Source: Bacteroidota bacterium (GTDB lineage: Bacteria; Bacteroidota; Bacteroidia; AKYH767-A; 2013-40CM-41-45). Taken from it: a stretch of DNA of 64,000 bases. Location of the stretch: NCBI GenBank assembly GCA_016720935.1, contig JADKJP010000004.1, positions 1 through 64,000 on the forward strand, read 5' to 3'. This document shows positions 1-11,578 of this stretch, in pieces (position 1 is the first letter of the stretch; each line of letters opens with the position of its first letter). The notes under the pieces were generated by a model. It was given only the letters and a program-made list of their open reading frames with translations. It was not told the origin of the DNA and did no database searches. The position numbers were made by a program, and so were the translations under genes.

Positions 1-5
1 TCAAT

Positions 6-251
6 TTAAACCGGCGGTGTATCCTCTAACCATTTCCCGCACATCTTTTCTACAATACTTTCACTCCTCCGGAGTTTTCGAGCGAATGGATATCTGAGAA
101 ACAGGCGACCACAGCCAGCCATGTCTTTAACGAAAGCCAGTGCACTGGCTGAATACTTGCTCCTTATTTCAATGTACACTGTCGGACATCTCTGTCGGAA
201 TATTTCAATAAAACGATCTTTTCTCTGTTGATTGTCTTTTACCACCGGCAA
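6..251 (-). CDS. Small hypothetical protein, 81 aa
   Basis: The open frame begins with ATG and encodes a basic 81-residue protein with no signal peptide, membrane segment or motif I recognise. A Cys pair is present in the middle (AGCGRLF) and the C-terminus is hydrophilic. It lies at the edge of a region in which neighbouring genes are broken by frameshifts, so it may be a remnant of a longer gene. Codon use is plausible for the window. No function is offered. Confidence 0.25.
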   Translation of the reverse strand: MPVVKDNQQRKDRFIEIFRQRCPTVYIEIRSKYSASALAFVKDMAGCGRLFLRYPFARKLRRSESIVEKMCGKWLEDTPPV

Positions 252-547
252 TTACATTAAACACACCCGTTTCTTTTTTCAATCCTCTAATCTGAAGTCT
301 CCAAAATTCTAATCTGAAAGACTAGAAAAGAAAATAAATATCGAAAAGTATAAAGGTAAACTCTTACTCAAAATTGTCCAATTTCAAATATTGCTAAAAG
401 CCATATTGGATAGCAAATAAACCCGGCAGACGGTTAACAAGATTCGCATTGCTCATTCCTTATTTATTGCTTCCATATCAGTAGCTTCAAAATATTCCAT
501 ACTGCAGACAAACCCTGATTTGAATTATTAAGCACGAATTAAAACTG

Positions 548-2150
548 CTACAAAGGATTATCGAAAAAATATTCCTGTAGTTTCCTTCTTACATTTTGTA
601 ATTCGGAAATACGTTGGTATGTTGTAAGTTGCAAAATCACAACCCGCTTCACGACAGATTTTTCACCGAGAACGATGTGCACGAAATAAACGCCATCCGC
701 CAAAGAATGCGTATCCGGTATCAATGAGAACGAATCTGAATGTTGTAATAAAATCGCTTGTCCGATCGCATCATACAATCCCAACTCCATTTTCATCCCC
801 GCCACTACCGGCAAATCAGATGACCCCGTTGGCGGGATTCGGATAAAGAAAGTTCATATTGGTTTCAGCATTGTTTTTAAAACAGCTGTAATCACATGCG
901 TTGAACTGTTGATGCAGCCCGATGCATTTAAGAAATTTCCACCGAATAAGACGCAACCTGAGTAGCAATATAAAACGAATCTGTAGCTCCCGGAATTATA
1001 TGTCCATCCATAAACCATTGATAATTGCTCCCACCAGTTTAATGGCATATCTCCAGAACGGTAAGGATCGGTTGTGGCGGGACTAGCTTAAATCGTAATC
1101 GGTGAATCAATTTGTTAGTGTATCATTGCCGTTAGTACCGCTGGTGATCAGCGTAACCGGATATACTCCGGGTATACTGCTGAATATGAGCAGGATTTTG
1201 AGCAGTAGGCAAAGCCGGACTACCTCCCGGAAATGACCAGGACCATCCTGTAGGGTTATTGGTAGAAAGATCAGTAAAATCGGTACAATTCTCCGCGCAC
1301 AAGACCTGTTCCGTTGTGCTGAAAGGAATCCCTGGTTACGGTTGCACAAAACCAATCTGAATCGTGTCGCTCTGTGCGCAGACCATTGCTGATTTGAAGC
1401 CAATATGTCCCCGGACTACTCACGAGTATCGCGTTTGAAGTTTGACCGTCGGACCACAAATGAGAGGAAGCACTGATGTTGCCCCCAGCTGAATGTATTG
1501 TCCGTGCAAAGCTGTGGTATCATTACCCAGATTGAGAGGAGTTGTTGAAAATGGCACAATTTGAGGGTGGCAATGCAAGATTAGCCAGAATATTTTCCAT
1601 TAGGGAAGACAGATGTATATAGCTGGACCCGGTGCGATCTGATGTTCGTAATCAATCGGCCGTATCCGTTTAAGGGAGGACAAAAGATATGAATCCAGAA
1701 ATAATCGCCCAAGTATTCGAGGAAAGGTTCCACATAATTGCATCCTGTAATACCCCTTGCATCCATACCAGAAATATGAAATGTTTGGAACCAAATTCGG
1801 GTAGTACCCATGGAGCCCAGTACACTTCAAAGGCGCGAGAGTACCGGAAATAATTCCAACTTGGCCAGAGGGTTCACCCATATCCGTGACCATTGCCTGA
1901 TAAACGGAATCACTTTGGAATATGCTCACAATCGTATTCAGTTTGCGGGTAAACCACTTTTTCCTGTGGCTAAAAATTGTTTGATGTTATTTATCCTGTT
2001 GGCATTATACAAAACATCAAAACCAGACAAAGGAGAATATCCGTATTTGCAAAAAAGCCTGTATTATCAGAATTGTTTCAGGCTGAATACTCAATTCATA
2101 CCCATTCCCCTGGCAACAGAATCCCAAACAATATCACAAGTGTAAAGTAC
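548..2150 (-). pseudogene. Frameshifted secreted PKD/Ig/T9SS sorting-domain protein
   Basis: No single frame stays open, but the minus strand read across frames gives a coherent Bacteroidota surface protein. In order: an N-terminal part including MGEPSGQVGIISGTL (about 1870); a beta-sandwich WSDGQTSNAILVSSPGTYW (about 1400-1455); a PKD-like stretch CTDFTDLSTNNPTGWSW (about 1230-1300) continuing in another frame as PGVYPVTLITSG; an Ig-like stretch NYQWFMDGHIIPGATDSFY (about 970-1030); the T9SS motif NFLYPNPANG (about 840-860); and the tail LADGVYFVHIVLGEKSVVKR (about 620-700). At least five frame changes are needed, far more than in the other broken genes here. This is either a true decayed gene or very poor sequence. 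The 5' end near 2150 is uncertain. Confidence 0.6.
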
Positions 2151-2159
2151 ACTGAGTAG

Positions 2160-3000
2160 TGGTAACATTTAATGGCTGAACGTTTAGTAAGCAGTCGAAT
2201 AAAAATAAAGATAAAACAAATGGGTTTGTCAAGTTGGTATTTAAGACCAATATAATGAATTTACCGGACCTTCATAGAAAACCGTCAATCCATTCAAAAA
2301 CCCTGAAAGCAATAAACATTTGGAAAGTCAATATCCCTTATTCACATTCAGCTTCATTCAGCATTACCAGACTGGCAATCACCCCTGCACTGAACACCCG
2401 CTGTGCAGGAAATAGCCTGTTTTAAAAGCTCACCGCTGCGAAGGACCCGACTGCTGCGAAGGATTTCTTCAAATCCTTTGCCCTTAAACTGTGCGATATT
2501 CATCCACCGATCTGTACTTTTCAGCTTTCAAATTTAGGTTGTCAATTACTGGAAGAGAAACGGATATACATGGCGTCACTTTGGAACCTGTCCACTGGAG
2601 TGTTTTGCTACCGACCTATTTTCTTTACCGAGGGCCTAAGTCATCTTGTGGCTTTACGAAGTACAGCTCTATATATCTTGTGTGTTTTCGATCAAATATA
2701 CGGCCAACTTGCCGATATGATACTTTGTACGTTTGATACAGTCGTGTCCCGCTGGGCCCAGTCTTTAACGCAAGCCCCGTGCCACCGGGGGACTTGGCCC
2801 TCTATCAGCTAATAATACAATTGCATAAACCCTGCCGCTCAACGGGTTGTTTTTATTGATCAATTTTGGTTCACAACAACTTTACCCCTATTTACAGTAG
2901 ATTCTTTGATATCTGTCAAACTCTTGTTTTACGTATTTGAAAAAGCGATACTTTGAGTCACCTTTCCTTATTAATGGCACCTCCTGAATATTCTCTAATC
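2160..3000. other. Gene-free stretch with REP-like repeats
   Basis: No frame here has a credible start, signal peptide or recognisable motif, and the open frames overlap on several phases. It carries a REP-like repeat cluster (2435-2505). The rest shows no strong hairpin or promoter that I can defend. Confidence 0.5.
2435..2505. repeat. REP-like palindromic repeat, CTGCGAAGGA family
   Basis: GCTGCGAAGGA occurs at 2435-2445 and again from 2454. The second copy forms a hairpin at 2456-2481, with GCGAAGGATTT and AAATCCTTTGC as arms (one G-T pair) around a CTTC loop. It is followed by TTAAACTGTGCGA, which recurs in modified form near 23300. Related copies lie at 13469-13582 and 23159-23312, so this is a dispersed intergenic family. 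Confidence 0.6.
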
Positions 3001-3018
3001 TAACCATAATTTTCTCTG

Positions 3019-5702
3019 ATGGAAAAAAATTATACTCTTCCCTCTTTTCTGATTTCTACACGAACCCATGGACAACAAATTCCACACGCAATTGGATGGC
3101 GAAATACGATTGGCGGTTCGGTAGTGACTTTCTTTATTCATTACAACGAAAACTCAGGATGGAGGCTACATTCTTGGCGGCGGTTCTGTTTCCAACGAAG
3201 CTAGTGGCGATAAAACGAAAACAGCAGAGGAACCTCAGATTTCAGGTTGTAAGATCGATTCTTCCGGAACTATTACCACTCAAAAACCTTTGGCGGAGCA
3301 GGTACAGATGCACTTCGGGGTTAGACAACAAGTGATGGCGGATATATTTTGCGGGAGAATCTGATTCTGATATTTCAGGAGAAAAAACAGAAAATAGCAT
3401 GGGAAGTACCGATAACTGGATCATCAAGACAGATTCCTTGTTCAACATTCAGTGGCAAACTACTAGGCGGCGCAGGTCTCGACTACATGCAAAACATAGA
3501 ACAAACTGCTGATGGAATTATATCGTTTCAGGAACATCAAACTCTTCTCAGTCAGCAGATAAAAGTGAGAATAGCATGGGTGGATTAGATTTCTGGATCA
3601 TACGATTGGATGAAAGTGGTAATGTGATTTGGGAAAATACAATCGGAGGAAAAGCGGTGATGAATATCATGCCTTCATAGAACCTACAAAGAGGGAGGAT
3701 ATATTCTTGGAGGAAGATCTGGTTCAGATATTTCAGGAGATAAAACAGATAGCTCTAATAGCAATTGGGACTATTGGATTTTGAAATTGGATTCATCAGA
3801 AGTATACAATGGCAAAATTCCATTGGCAGATCGAATTTAGAAGATTTGTACAATGTGTTTCAGACGTTTGATGGTGGATATATTCTTGGTGGAATGTCAA
3901 AATCTGGAATTTCAGGTGATAAAACAGAAGACCGTCATGGAAATTCCGATTACTGGATCGTAAAAACTGATTCATTAGGAAATATTGAATGGCAAATACA
4001 ATTGGAGGAAAATAATGAAGAATGTTTGATTTCAATAAAACAAACTGCAGATAGCGGCTTTGTCATGGGTGGATTTTCGTCATCGCCAATATCCGGGTGA
4101 CAAAACCGAGCACAGTAATTACCGCGACTTCTTTTGTGTTGAAAGTAGATAAGAATGGCATTGATGAATGGCAGAAGAATACGATATGGGCAAATGGAGA
4201 AAGATGGATACAGGAATTACAGCAGACTAATGTCGAGTTATATTCTCGAAGTGGATATTCGAGTGCAAATATTTAAGGAGACAAAACAGAAGATTGTGTC
4301 GGATGGTATGACCTACTGGGTGGTGAAATTAACAGAGATACCTATAATAGCATTACAGGAAAACTTTTTATTGACCTGAATAACAATGGTGTTTATGATT
4401 CAGGAGATCATAGTATTTCCAATAATCGTTTAAGTGAAACACAAACCAGGAGAACAACTTACTCTGATCGGTTTGGGAACTATCTTCTCCAGGTACTTAA
4501 TGCCGGAAATTTTCTATCCTTCCACCCACGTTAAATTATTATTCGCCTGTTCCTGCTGTTCCGAAATGTATTATTTGCAAATGTTCATCTCACCGATACT
4601 GCAAACGACTTTGCTTATCAGCCTGCAGGTGTATTTAATGATCTTTGTGTAACTATTACACCACTTCAGAACTTTCGCCCTGGTTTTGATGCTTCCTATA
4701 TGATAAGCTATGAAAATATCAGTACAACTACTATTTCTCCGACTGTTATTTTTATCCCGACAGCGGATTAACATTTGTATCATCATCTCCAATTGCATCG
4801 TCTGTTACTTTAGATTCTGTTGTATGGAACTTAGGCGCATTGTCACCTTATCAAACCGGAAATATTACGGTTACAGAAAATGTAGATCCATCAATTGCAT
4901 TGGGCAATGTTATAACATCAACAGCAGTTATTGAACCCGTGCAGGGCGATGCAAATCCTTCATGCAATACTTCAATTTGTGAAGTGCTGGTAAGCGGCAA
5001 GTTTGATCCTAATAAAGTAATTGTAGATACACATATCATTTCTGTCCTGGATCTTGTTAATCCACCTACCTGGAATACACGATCTATTTTTCAGAATACA
5101 GGAACTGATACAGCATTTAATGTAATAGTATTGGATTCGATCGATGCGGCAAAACTGGATTTATCAACATTAGAATTTATCGCAAGTTCTGATCCGATGA
5201 ACATGCAGTACAAAGACTGGAAAATAATTTAGAATTTAAATTTCAGAACATATTACTTCCTGATAGTGGTATCAATGAACCGGAATGCCATGGCTTTGTT
5301 AAATTCAGAATAAAACCAAGAACACTTTGGCAGTGGGTGATACCATATTAAATCTAGCATCTATTTATTTTGATTTTAACCAGCCGGTTCACACCAACAT
5401 AAATTAACAAGTGTTGTTTGCCGGTAATGGTTGAAATGATTGATCCATCAATCAATTTAATGCTATATCCCAATCCGGTTGAAAGTGAATTAAATATTGT
5501 AATTCATTCTTCAATGAATATAATAACTTTAAGAATTGTAAACATGATTGGGTGAACATATATATTCAAATACGGTCACTAATAATTCAGATAAAGTGCC
5601 ACTAAAATTGACGTGAATTCACTTCCTGAAGGTGTTTATATTCTGGAAGCAGACGATACTAAAGTAATCACTCATAAGAAATTTGTTAAGCATGGAAAAT
5701 AA
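3019..5702 (+). pseudogene. Frameshifted T9SS cargo with GGYILGG/SGDKTE repeats
   Basis: The plus strand read across frames encodes tandem repeats of about 65 residues with the pattern DGGYILGG, SGISGDKTE, DYWIVKTDS, GNIEWQ. The clearest copies lie at 3840-4090, with others around 3100-3760 and 4150-4330. A DUF11/DUF7619-like beta region follows at about 4690-5400 (SGKFDPNKV, then FRIKPRTLAVGDTI and ASIYFDFNQPVHTN). The tail at 5430-5702 is a T9SS sorting domain: MLYPNPVESELNI, SLPEGVYILE, KKFVKHGK. In the tail, one extra G (GGG at 5551-5553) and one missing A restore the frame, which looks like homopolymer error, although about ten breaks are needed over the whole gene. The first part resembles a frameshifted signal peptide (KKIILFPLF) at about 3022. 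Confidence 0.65.
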
Positions 5703-6142
5703 AAGGCAAAAAATCCAATAATTTCTGAAATAGAGTTTACTAGTCTCTTACACAGGATAGAGCCCATGTTAAAAGCTAATCACTGAGAAAGATGGAAACT
5801 GGTACAAAGGATCTGTCCCAAATTAAAAAATTACCTGCTTCCCCCGTTGGAGCAGTTATCCAACAAAACAATTCCTTTAAATGCCGGTGCGCCGGCTTGA
5901 CAATTGGATCTGCCCGATCTTTCATTCCGGAATGTATGTGGGTCGATGCTCGGACAGAGCATGGAAACGCGACAAGGATTCAGTGGTGGAACCTGAGTTT
6001 ATCCTCTGACCATAAAGCACACTTTTTTTCTACAATGCAACTCACCAAGCACAAAGTGATTGCCTAACAATATTTCGTTGGACAATCGCTTATTTTGAGA
6101 ATTAAAATTCTGATGGAATTCATTTTGAATTCCCCTTGCATT
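5703..6142. other. Gene-free stretch
   Basis: One 91-codon plus-strand frame (5792-6067) is open, but it has no signal, motif or convincing ribosome-binding site and ends where the neighbouring broken gene begins. I see nothing else to annotate. Confidence 0.4.
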
Positions 6143-6345
6143 TTATTCACCCTGCTTTACCAACAACACTTTTGCCGGAACAAGACCATGCGCTTCAGTA
6201 TGGGTCTTGATGACATCGCTTGAATCAGCAGCTTCTGAAAGACATATGACCAATCCTACTTTTTCATCAACCAGTAATTGACGAAGTTAACGCCGAATTT
6301 CGATTGAGTTGCAAGATCCTTCGTATGAGCATTGGCCACATCTTT
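6143..6345 (-). pseudogene. Remnant of a DUF4242-like small protein
   Basis: The minus strand encodes VKDVANAHTKDLATQSKFG followed by VNFVNYW in one frame. It continues after a one-base gap as DEKVGLVICLSEAADSS and then THTEAHGLVPAKVLLV, ending in TAA at 6143. This order (AH..DL..Q.K.GV....YW.DE....CL.EA....HREAHG) is that of the DUF4242 / SCO4226-type ferredoxin-like small proteins, some of which bind nickel. The expected N-terminal strand (about 15 residues) is not readable because stops occur just upstream, and the frame breaks at about 6275 after the YW motif. It is either a decayed gene or an error-laden one. It stands alone, with no partner visible. Confidence 0.55.
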
Positions 6346-6684
6346 GACCGTTGATATTTATTCATTCCTATTCGATGAGAACAACCCGGAAATTATTATT
6401 ACCAAGAATCCCTGGAAATCCATTATTTTCAATTTACTGTATGTTATCTGATAAAAGGCTATATTTCAAGGGATGCAGTATTTTTTTTTTTCCATTCAAT
6501 AACAGTAAACCGGAATCTAAACATAATATGCCTGAAGAAAGATCCAATTTCGAAGGGTTCAAATGAAAAGCAATTTTCGATTTTTTCGCGTAAGAAACTA
6601 AAAATAGCTCTTGTATTACCAAATGAAGATATTTCTCATTACATTTAGTACAAGATTTCCTTTTATAAGAATACTCTAAAGATC
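6346..6684. other. Intergenic, with a 12-base T tract
   Basis: No gene is supported. A run of 12 T lies at 6480-6491, and the 5' part may contain the missing N-terminus of the DUF4242-like remnant. The last 60 bases precede the delta-60 gene and should hold its promoter, but no clear TAnnTTTG element was identified. Confidence 0.35.
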
Positions 6685-9186
6685 ATGAAATATTTCACGC
6701 TTTCTATTCTGCTATTCTTTCTTTTCAACTTCAAAGCAATCTCTCAACCGGCCGGCAGCATTGACCCATCATTTGGTTTTCCTCAAATAACGCAAGGCGA
6801 TTCATCAAGATTTAATGCTGCTGTGAAATCAATACTTATTCAACCGGATCAAAAAATTATTGCCGGAGGAGCATTCACCAGCTATAATGGAGAAACCTAC
6901 AATTATATTGTACGCTTGAATAATGACGGCACAATTGACACTTCATTTCATGTTGGAACGGGATTCGATGGTCAGTTAACCTACCTGGGCATGCAATCAA
7001 CCGGGAAGATTATTGGCACAGGCGACTTCACGACTTATGATGGACAGTCCTGCAAAGGAATTACCAGATTAAATCCAAATGGTTCAATTGACAATTCATT
7101 TTCTGTTGGTAACGGATTCAATAATTCCGTATATGCTTTCTGCATACAACCCGATGACAAGGTAATTGTATGTGGAAATTTCACTGATTATAATGGAACC
7201 GCATTAAACAATATTGCCAGATTGAATCCGGATGGTCAGATTGACACTTCATTTCATATGGGAAGTGGTTTTGACGATTTCACCTACAGTGTATCATTTG
7301 ATAGTATAAACAATAAAATTTATATCGGCGGAAATTTCATAAACTACAATGGTAGTTACTTCAGTAAATTAATTCGTTTAAACATTGACGGAACGGTTGA
7401 TAACTCTTTCAATATATCCATCGGTTTTGATTATACAGTAGCAAAGATTCTAATTCAACCTGACAGTAAAATAATTGCCGGGGTACTTTATAAACTTTGG
7501 AGGTATCAGCAAAGAAAGAATAATCCGGCTCAGCTACAGTGGTGCTGCGGATGCCTCTTTCAATGTTCAGGGTTTTAATAATCCTGTTAAGGATATGGCA
7601 TTGGACCACAATGGAAATATTTTGGTATGTGGTGAATTTACATTTTATGGAACAGTGAGACAAAACTATTTTACCCGCCTGACACCAAACGGGAATATTG
7701 ACCCCACTTTCCAGAATGGAACATCAGCATTATCTGCTGTATACTCTATAAAAATACAATCTGACGATAAAATTGTTGCCGGTGGGAATTTTCAAAGGTA
7801 CAATGGCTCCAAGCGTTCATTTATACTCCGCATATACGACAACGGGATTGTTGATAACAGCTTCAAAGTAGAAATCGGTTTTAACAGTGATGTAAGAGTA
7901 ATTACTGTACAACCCGACGGGAAGATATTAATTGGAGGCAATTTTAATTATTTTAATAGTTCCTATTACAAAGGCTTAATCAGACTGGATCTAACCGGGG
8001 ATGCAGACACTTCATTTCATTCTTATTCCACCGGCTCGGTATATGCAATAGCTTTGGATACAATTCGCGACAAGATGTACATAGGAGGTTATTTTTCATT
8101 ATATCAGGGTTATTCCCGAAATAGGTTCGCAAGAATTAATATGGATGGCAGCCTTGATACAACGTATAGTATAGGAAGTGGTTTTGATGGAGACATTTAT
8201 AACATAATTGTGCAGCCCAATGGATTTACAATTATTGCCGGTGCATTTACATCCTACAATGGAACCCTTGTGAAGTATCTTACTCGATTGGATAATCAGG
8301 GAGTGATCGACCCAACCTTTAACACTGGGAAGTGGATTCGGGGCATCCGTTGAGACAATGAGCTTACTGCCAAATGGTAAAATTGTAGTTGGCGGCGATT
8401 TTCAATCGATTGATGGGATTAGCAAAAATCATATTGTTCGTCTCAATGCAAATGGAACTATAGATTCAACATTTAATATTGGCACCGGCTTTTCAGGAAA
8501 AGTAACAACACTTTCCTTGCAACCCGACGGAAAGGCAATTGCTGGCGGGGCTTTTGCGAGTTACAATTCACTCAGCGCGAATAACATCATTCGATTAAAT
8601 ACAGATGGTTCCGTTGATAGCACGTTTAACTTTGGAAATGGATTTAACCAGCAAGTGAATGCTATAACTCTTCAACACAATGGAAAAATGGTAATTGGCG
8701 GCAACTTTACAACCTACAATACCACTAGTACCAATTTTTTTAATACGTATTAATAGTGACGGAAGCACTGACAATTCATTTTCCATTGGCAATGGATTTA
8801 ACTCAAACATTTTTGCACTAGCCATACAAAATGATGGAAATATTCTCGCAGGAGGATCATTTAATCAATTTGAAAATTATCATATCCACAATCTCGTTCG
8901 GCTTTATGGAGATCTGATAACATCTGTTGGAACAATTTCCTCAGACGAAGTATTTTCAATATCCCCTAATCCTGCAAGTTCAAGTGCAACAATCATTCTG
9001 ACAAACCCATATTCCGAACCGATATTGATTCTACTTTTTAACCTACAGGGACAAATAATCCAGAAACAAATATCTTACGGAAAGTTTGCTGAAATCAATT
9101 TTAGACAACCGGCAGGTGTATATATAGTAGGTATAAAAACAACCCACAGTTTTATCAGCAAAAAAATTGTAATTCTAAACGAATAA
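6685..9186 (+). CDS. Secreted delta-60 repeat protein with T9SS tail (frameshifted)
   Basis: About 830 residues if read as one gene. The N-terminus is a signal peptide (MKYFTLSILLFFLFNF, cleavage after KAIS). The body consists of about 14 delta-60 repeats of 55-60 residues, each with the pattern IDxSF, GxGF, ILIQPDxKIIAGGxF, YNG, IxRLNxDG, as expected for a beta-propeller or solenoid surface protein. The C-terminus is a T9SS type A sorting domain (FSISPNPASSSATI, PAGVYIVGIK). The frame changes at about 7480-7489 (GGGG and TTT each one base short), 8327-8329 (one extra G) and 8735-8741 (one extra T). Each correction restores a perfect repeat, so sequencing error is more likely than decay. Exported across the outer membrane and probably surface attached; ligand unknown. 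Confidence 0.8.
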
Positions 9187-9577
9187 TATAATCCGGATAG
9201 CAGCAATTTGAACTATTTAGCATAAATAAATTGCTATTAAAAAACATACGCCAAATTCTAAATGACATTTCTAACATTAAGTTGATCACGAATAATTCAA
9301 TAAATGTTTCCATGACCCCACACTGGTAGCCTTGCTCAATGAACGAATACCTACGGTTAAAATAAAAGAATTTCACGTATTTTTTCATCTCGAGTGTTAT
9401 CCATTGACTCTCTGTGAACTTTCCACAAAACCTTTGTGAACTTTACGTGAAACCAGGATGGAATGAATAGAACACCTTCACTCAAAACATCAAAAACAAA
9501 ATTCCCGGCAGAGAGAGCCACAAAATATCTGCTCTCCATCAACTAATCAGTTCATTCTTATTTGAATCGTATTTCAG
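9187..9577. other. Convergent intergenic region with a short direct repeat
   Basis: It lies between two convergent genes. The 10-base word TGTGAACTTT occurs at 9413-9422 and 9435-9444, a 22-base period, within a stretch reading as fragments of host-repeat-like sequence. No coding potential is convincing and no strong terminator hairpin was found. Confidence 0.35.
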
Positions 9578-11149
9578 CTACTCCGCCTTCACCAATCGAA
9601 TTAACTTATTATCGATCCGTAGAAAATAAATCCCTCTAGTCAATGCAGGCAATTTGATTTCACCTTTCGTTGCGAATTGCTCATGCACTAAACAACCCAA
9701 AACATCCAGGATTTCGACCTTGACTTCTCCCCTAAAACCATCCAGTACCAAACGATCACTAAATGGATTTGGATATGCAATGAATGATGCATCCTCCACA
9801 GAATGAACTCCTGTCGTACTGTTGTTGTCATCAAAATGAATAAGTGCTGCCGAGAGTGAGCCGGCAAGTCCCGTTGTCAAAGAATCAAAAATGGCTTCTC
9901 CTCCGATCGTTGCCTGAACATAGCCTTTTCCAATTCCACTTACCCGAAGGTCCTGAGGGTAGTTTGAATTCATCGCCCCGCCCAATTTTAGTGATACGAC
10001 CTGTCCGCTGCCGTCCAGTTTTAAGATACCTAAATTATAAGTCGCAGGCAATCCGCTATTCACTACCAGTGTAGGTGTAAAATGAATAGTACCCTGAATA
10101 GTACCTGTTACATAAATATTATCGCTTGCATCCACATCAAAAAAATGACCGCTTCCAACAGAGTAATAACCTGTGTCATTCAACGGCAAACCATAACCCC
10201 AGAGAAAATTCGCGTTGCTGTCAACCCTGGTCAGGAAAAAATTCGTTCCAAAAAAATTATCCGGAAAAACAAGATTACCCCAACTGGTAGAGTCAAAATT
10301 ATTACCACCAAGAATAGCATCACCATTTGGCAATGCCACCACCTGAGGTGTCTGAAAAGTAATGTCAATCCCAAAGCGAATCCAGGATGTCTGTCCAAAA
10401 TTATTAATTCGTGAAACGAACATCATGTAGGATTCAGGAACGGTCTCACTCAGACCGTTGATATTGATTGTACCGCTTTCTGTTGCTCCCGCCAGATAGA
10501 GATTGTTCGCGGCATCAAAACTGATGCTGTTACACAAACGCGTCCGGGTAGTAGTATAAGTGAGCAATTCATTTCCAATATTATCCAACTGAATTATCTC
10601 ATGGCTAAAAGACAATAAATGCTGGTAAACATACCATATATATCCATTGGCATCTTTTTCAAGAGTTGTTATTTGCTGAATGTCGTTATTGGTCAGGGAC
10701 AAATTTTTCTTCCATCTCAAAACACCTTGAGGAGAAAAACTCATCAGAAAATAATTTTGATCAAATCCGGAACCGGTATTCGTCAAAGAATCAACTCCAT
10801 TAATCAGTATGGTTTCAATATATTCACCACCAAGGTAAATATCCTCCGCGCCATCAACAGCCAATGCCGTAACCAACACTTTGCCTGATAAATCAACACT
10901 CCACAAAAGTGAACCGGAACTATCGAGACTGGCCACTGTGTAATCTCCTAAAATATCGCTCCCGAACAATTGATGAGAGGCACTGAGCTTTGCGACAACC
11001 ACTCCCTGGTTTGTCACTGCCAGTTTATGCAAGGGAAACTGCGGGTTGGAGTTGTAGCCCATGGTATCACTTTGCAACCAGGAGATTTGTTGAGCTCCGG
11101 TAAAATGATGAATAAAAAGAAAAACAAGAAGTAGTATTGGTTTTTTCAT
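9578..11149 (-). CDS. Secreted SBBP-type beta-propeller protein with T9SS tail
   Basis: 523 residues in one intact frame. A signal peptide is present (MKKPILLLVFLFIHHFTGAQ). The body has SBBP-like blades that repeat the idea 'DA.NNIYLAG': DGAEDIYLGGEY, FDAANNLYLAG, DVDASDNIYVTG, each followed by a segment on a variable or its value (ILKLDGSGQVVSLK). The C-terminal 75 residues are a T9SS type A sorting domain (FIAYPNPFSDRLVL, LTRGIYFLRI, end VKAE). Expected on the cell surface or released after sortase-like processing of the tail. Convergent with the delta-60 gene. Function unknown; similar proteins are usually annotated only as T9SS cargo. Confidence 0.85.
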   Translation of the reverse strand: MKKPILLLVFLFIHHFTGAQQISWLQSDTMGYNSNPQFPLHKLAVTNQGVVVAKLSASHQLFGSDILGDYTVASLDSSGSLLWSVDLSGKVLVTALAVDGAEDIYLGGEYIETILINGVDSLTNTGSGFDQNYFLMSFSPQGVLRWKKNLSLTNNDIQQITTLEKDANGYIWYVYQHLLSFSHEIIQLDNIGNELLTYTTTRTRLCNSISFDAANNLYLAGATESGTININGLSETVPESYMMFVSRINNFGQTSWIRFGIDITFQTPQVVALPNGDAILGGNNFDSTSWGNLVFPDNFFGTNFFLTRVDSNANFLWGYGLPLNDTGYYSVGSGHFFDVDASDNIYVTGTIQGTIHFTPTLVVNSGLPATYNLGILKLDGSGQVVSLKLGGAMNSNYPQDLRVSGIGKGYVQATIGGEAIFDSLTTGLAGSLSAALIHFDDNNSTTGVHSVEDASFIAYPNPFSDRLVLDGFRGEVKVEILDVLGCLVHEQFATKGEIKLPALTRGIYFLRIDNKLIRLVKAE

Positions 11150-11578
11150 TGACGGAAATATTTAATTGCTTAGTAAAGAAAGCAATTTCAGGTGAGTTCA
11201 CAAAGCTGATTATCCGGATTAAACCAAGAACATGAAGGATGTTTACCAAATTTTAAAAGGACATCTAATGGCGCCTCAAAAAATCTCTTTCCGGTAGGGA
11301 TAATTTATTTCATGGATTAGATCAATCATTTACAATTCTTGATCTTTTTGGTAATAATTCTTTATTCATCAGTCTGATACTTCGCTTCCGTATGCTCCTT
11401 CTCCACGCTTCATACAGCAAATAAAATCTCAGCGTACATCACCTAAAATGGGCTTTTAGAGAAACCCTCTAAATAATCTGTAAATCATGTAACTCTTTTC
11501 CGGTATTTTGTAATACTTCTCAGGTAAATATTTCTCAAATTTACATTCGGTTTAAACTGCACTAAAATTCAAAAGATA
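11150..11578. other. Divergent intergenic region upstream of the cupin gene
   Basis: It separates the minus-strand propeller gene from the plus-strand cupin gene and must carry both promoters. The only defensible signal is the TGTAAC direct repeat at 11488-11514, annotated separately. Confidence 0.4.
11488..11514 (+). promoter_or_regulatory. TGTAAC direct repeat upstream of the cupin gene
   Basis: TGTAACTCTTTT begins at 11488 and TGTAAT follows at 11509, a 21-base period. The second half-site ends 64 bases before the cupin start. The same arrangement, spacing and distance occur upstream of the gene at 12308, which suggests a shared activator or sigma-factor element. Confidence 0.45.

Noticed and set aside
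2435..2505. CRISPR array
   Set aside because: Units are irregular in spacing, palindromic and dispersed at three loci, without spacers of constant length or cas genes.
6685..9186. Phase-variable contingency locus
   Set aside because: Tracts are only 3-7 bases and three independent breaks exist in one gene, which fits sequencing error better.
9357..9542. Minus-strand frame in the convergent intergenic region
   Set aside because: Resembles low-complexity host-repeat-derived sequence, with a 22-base direct repeat and no domain.
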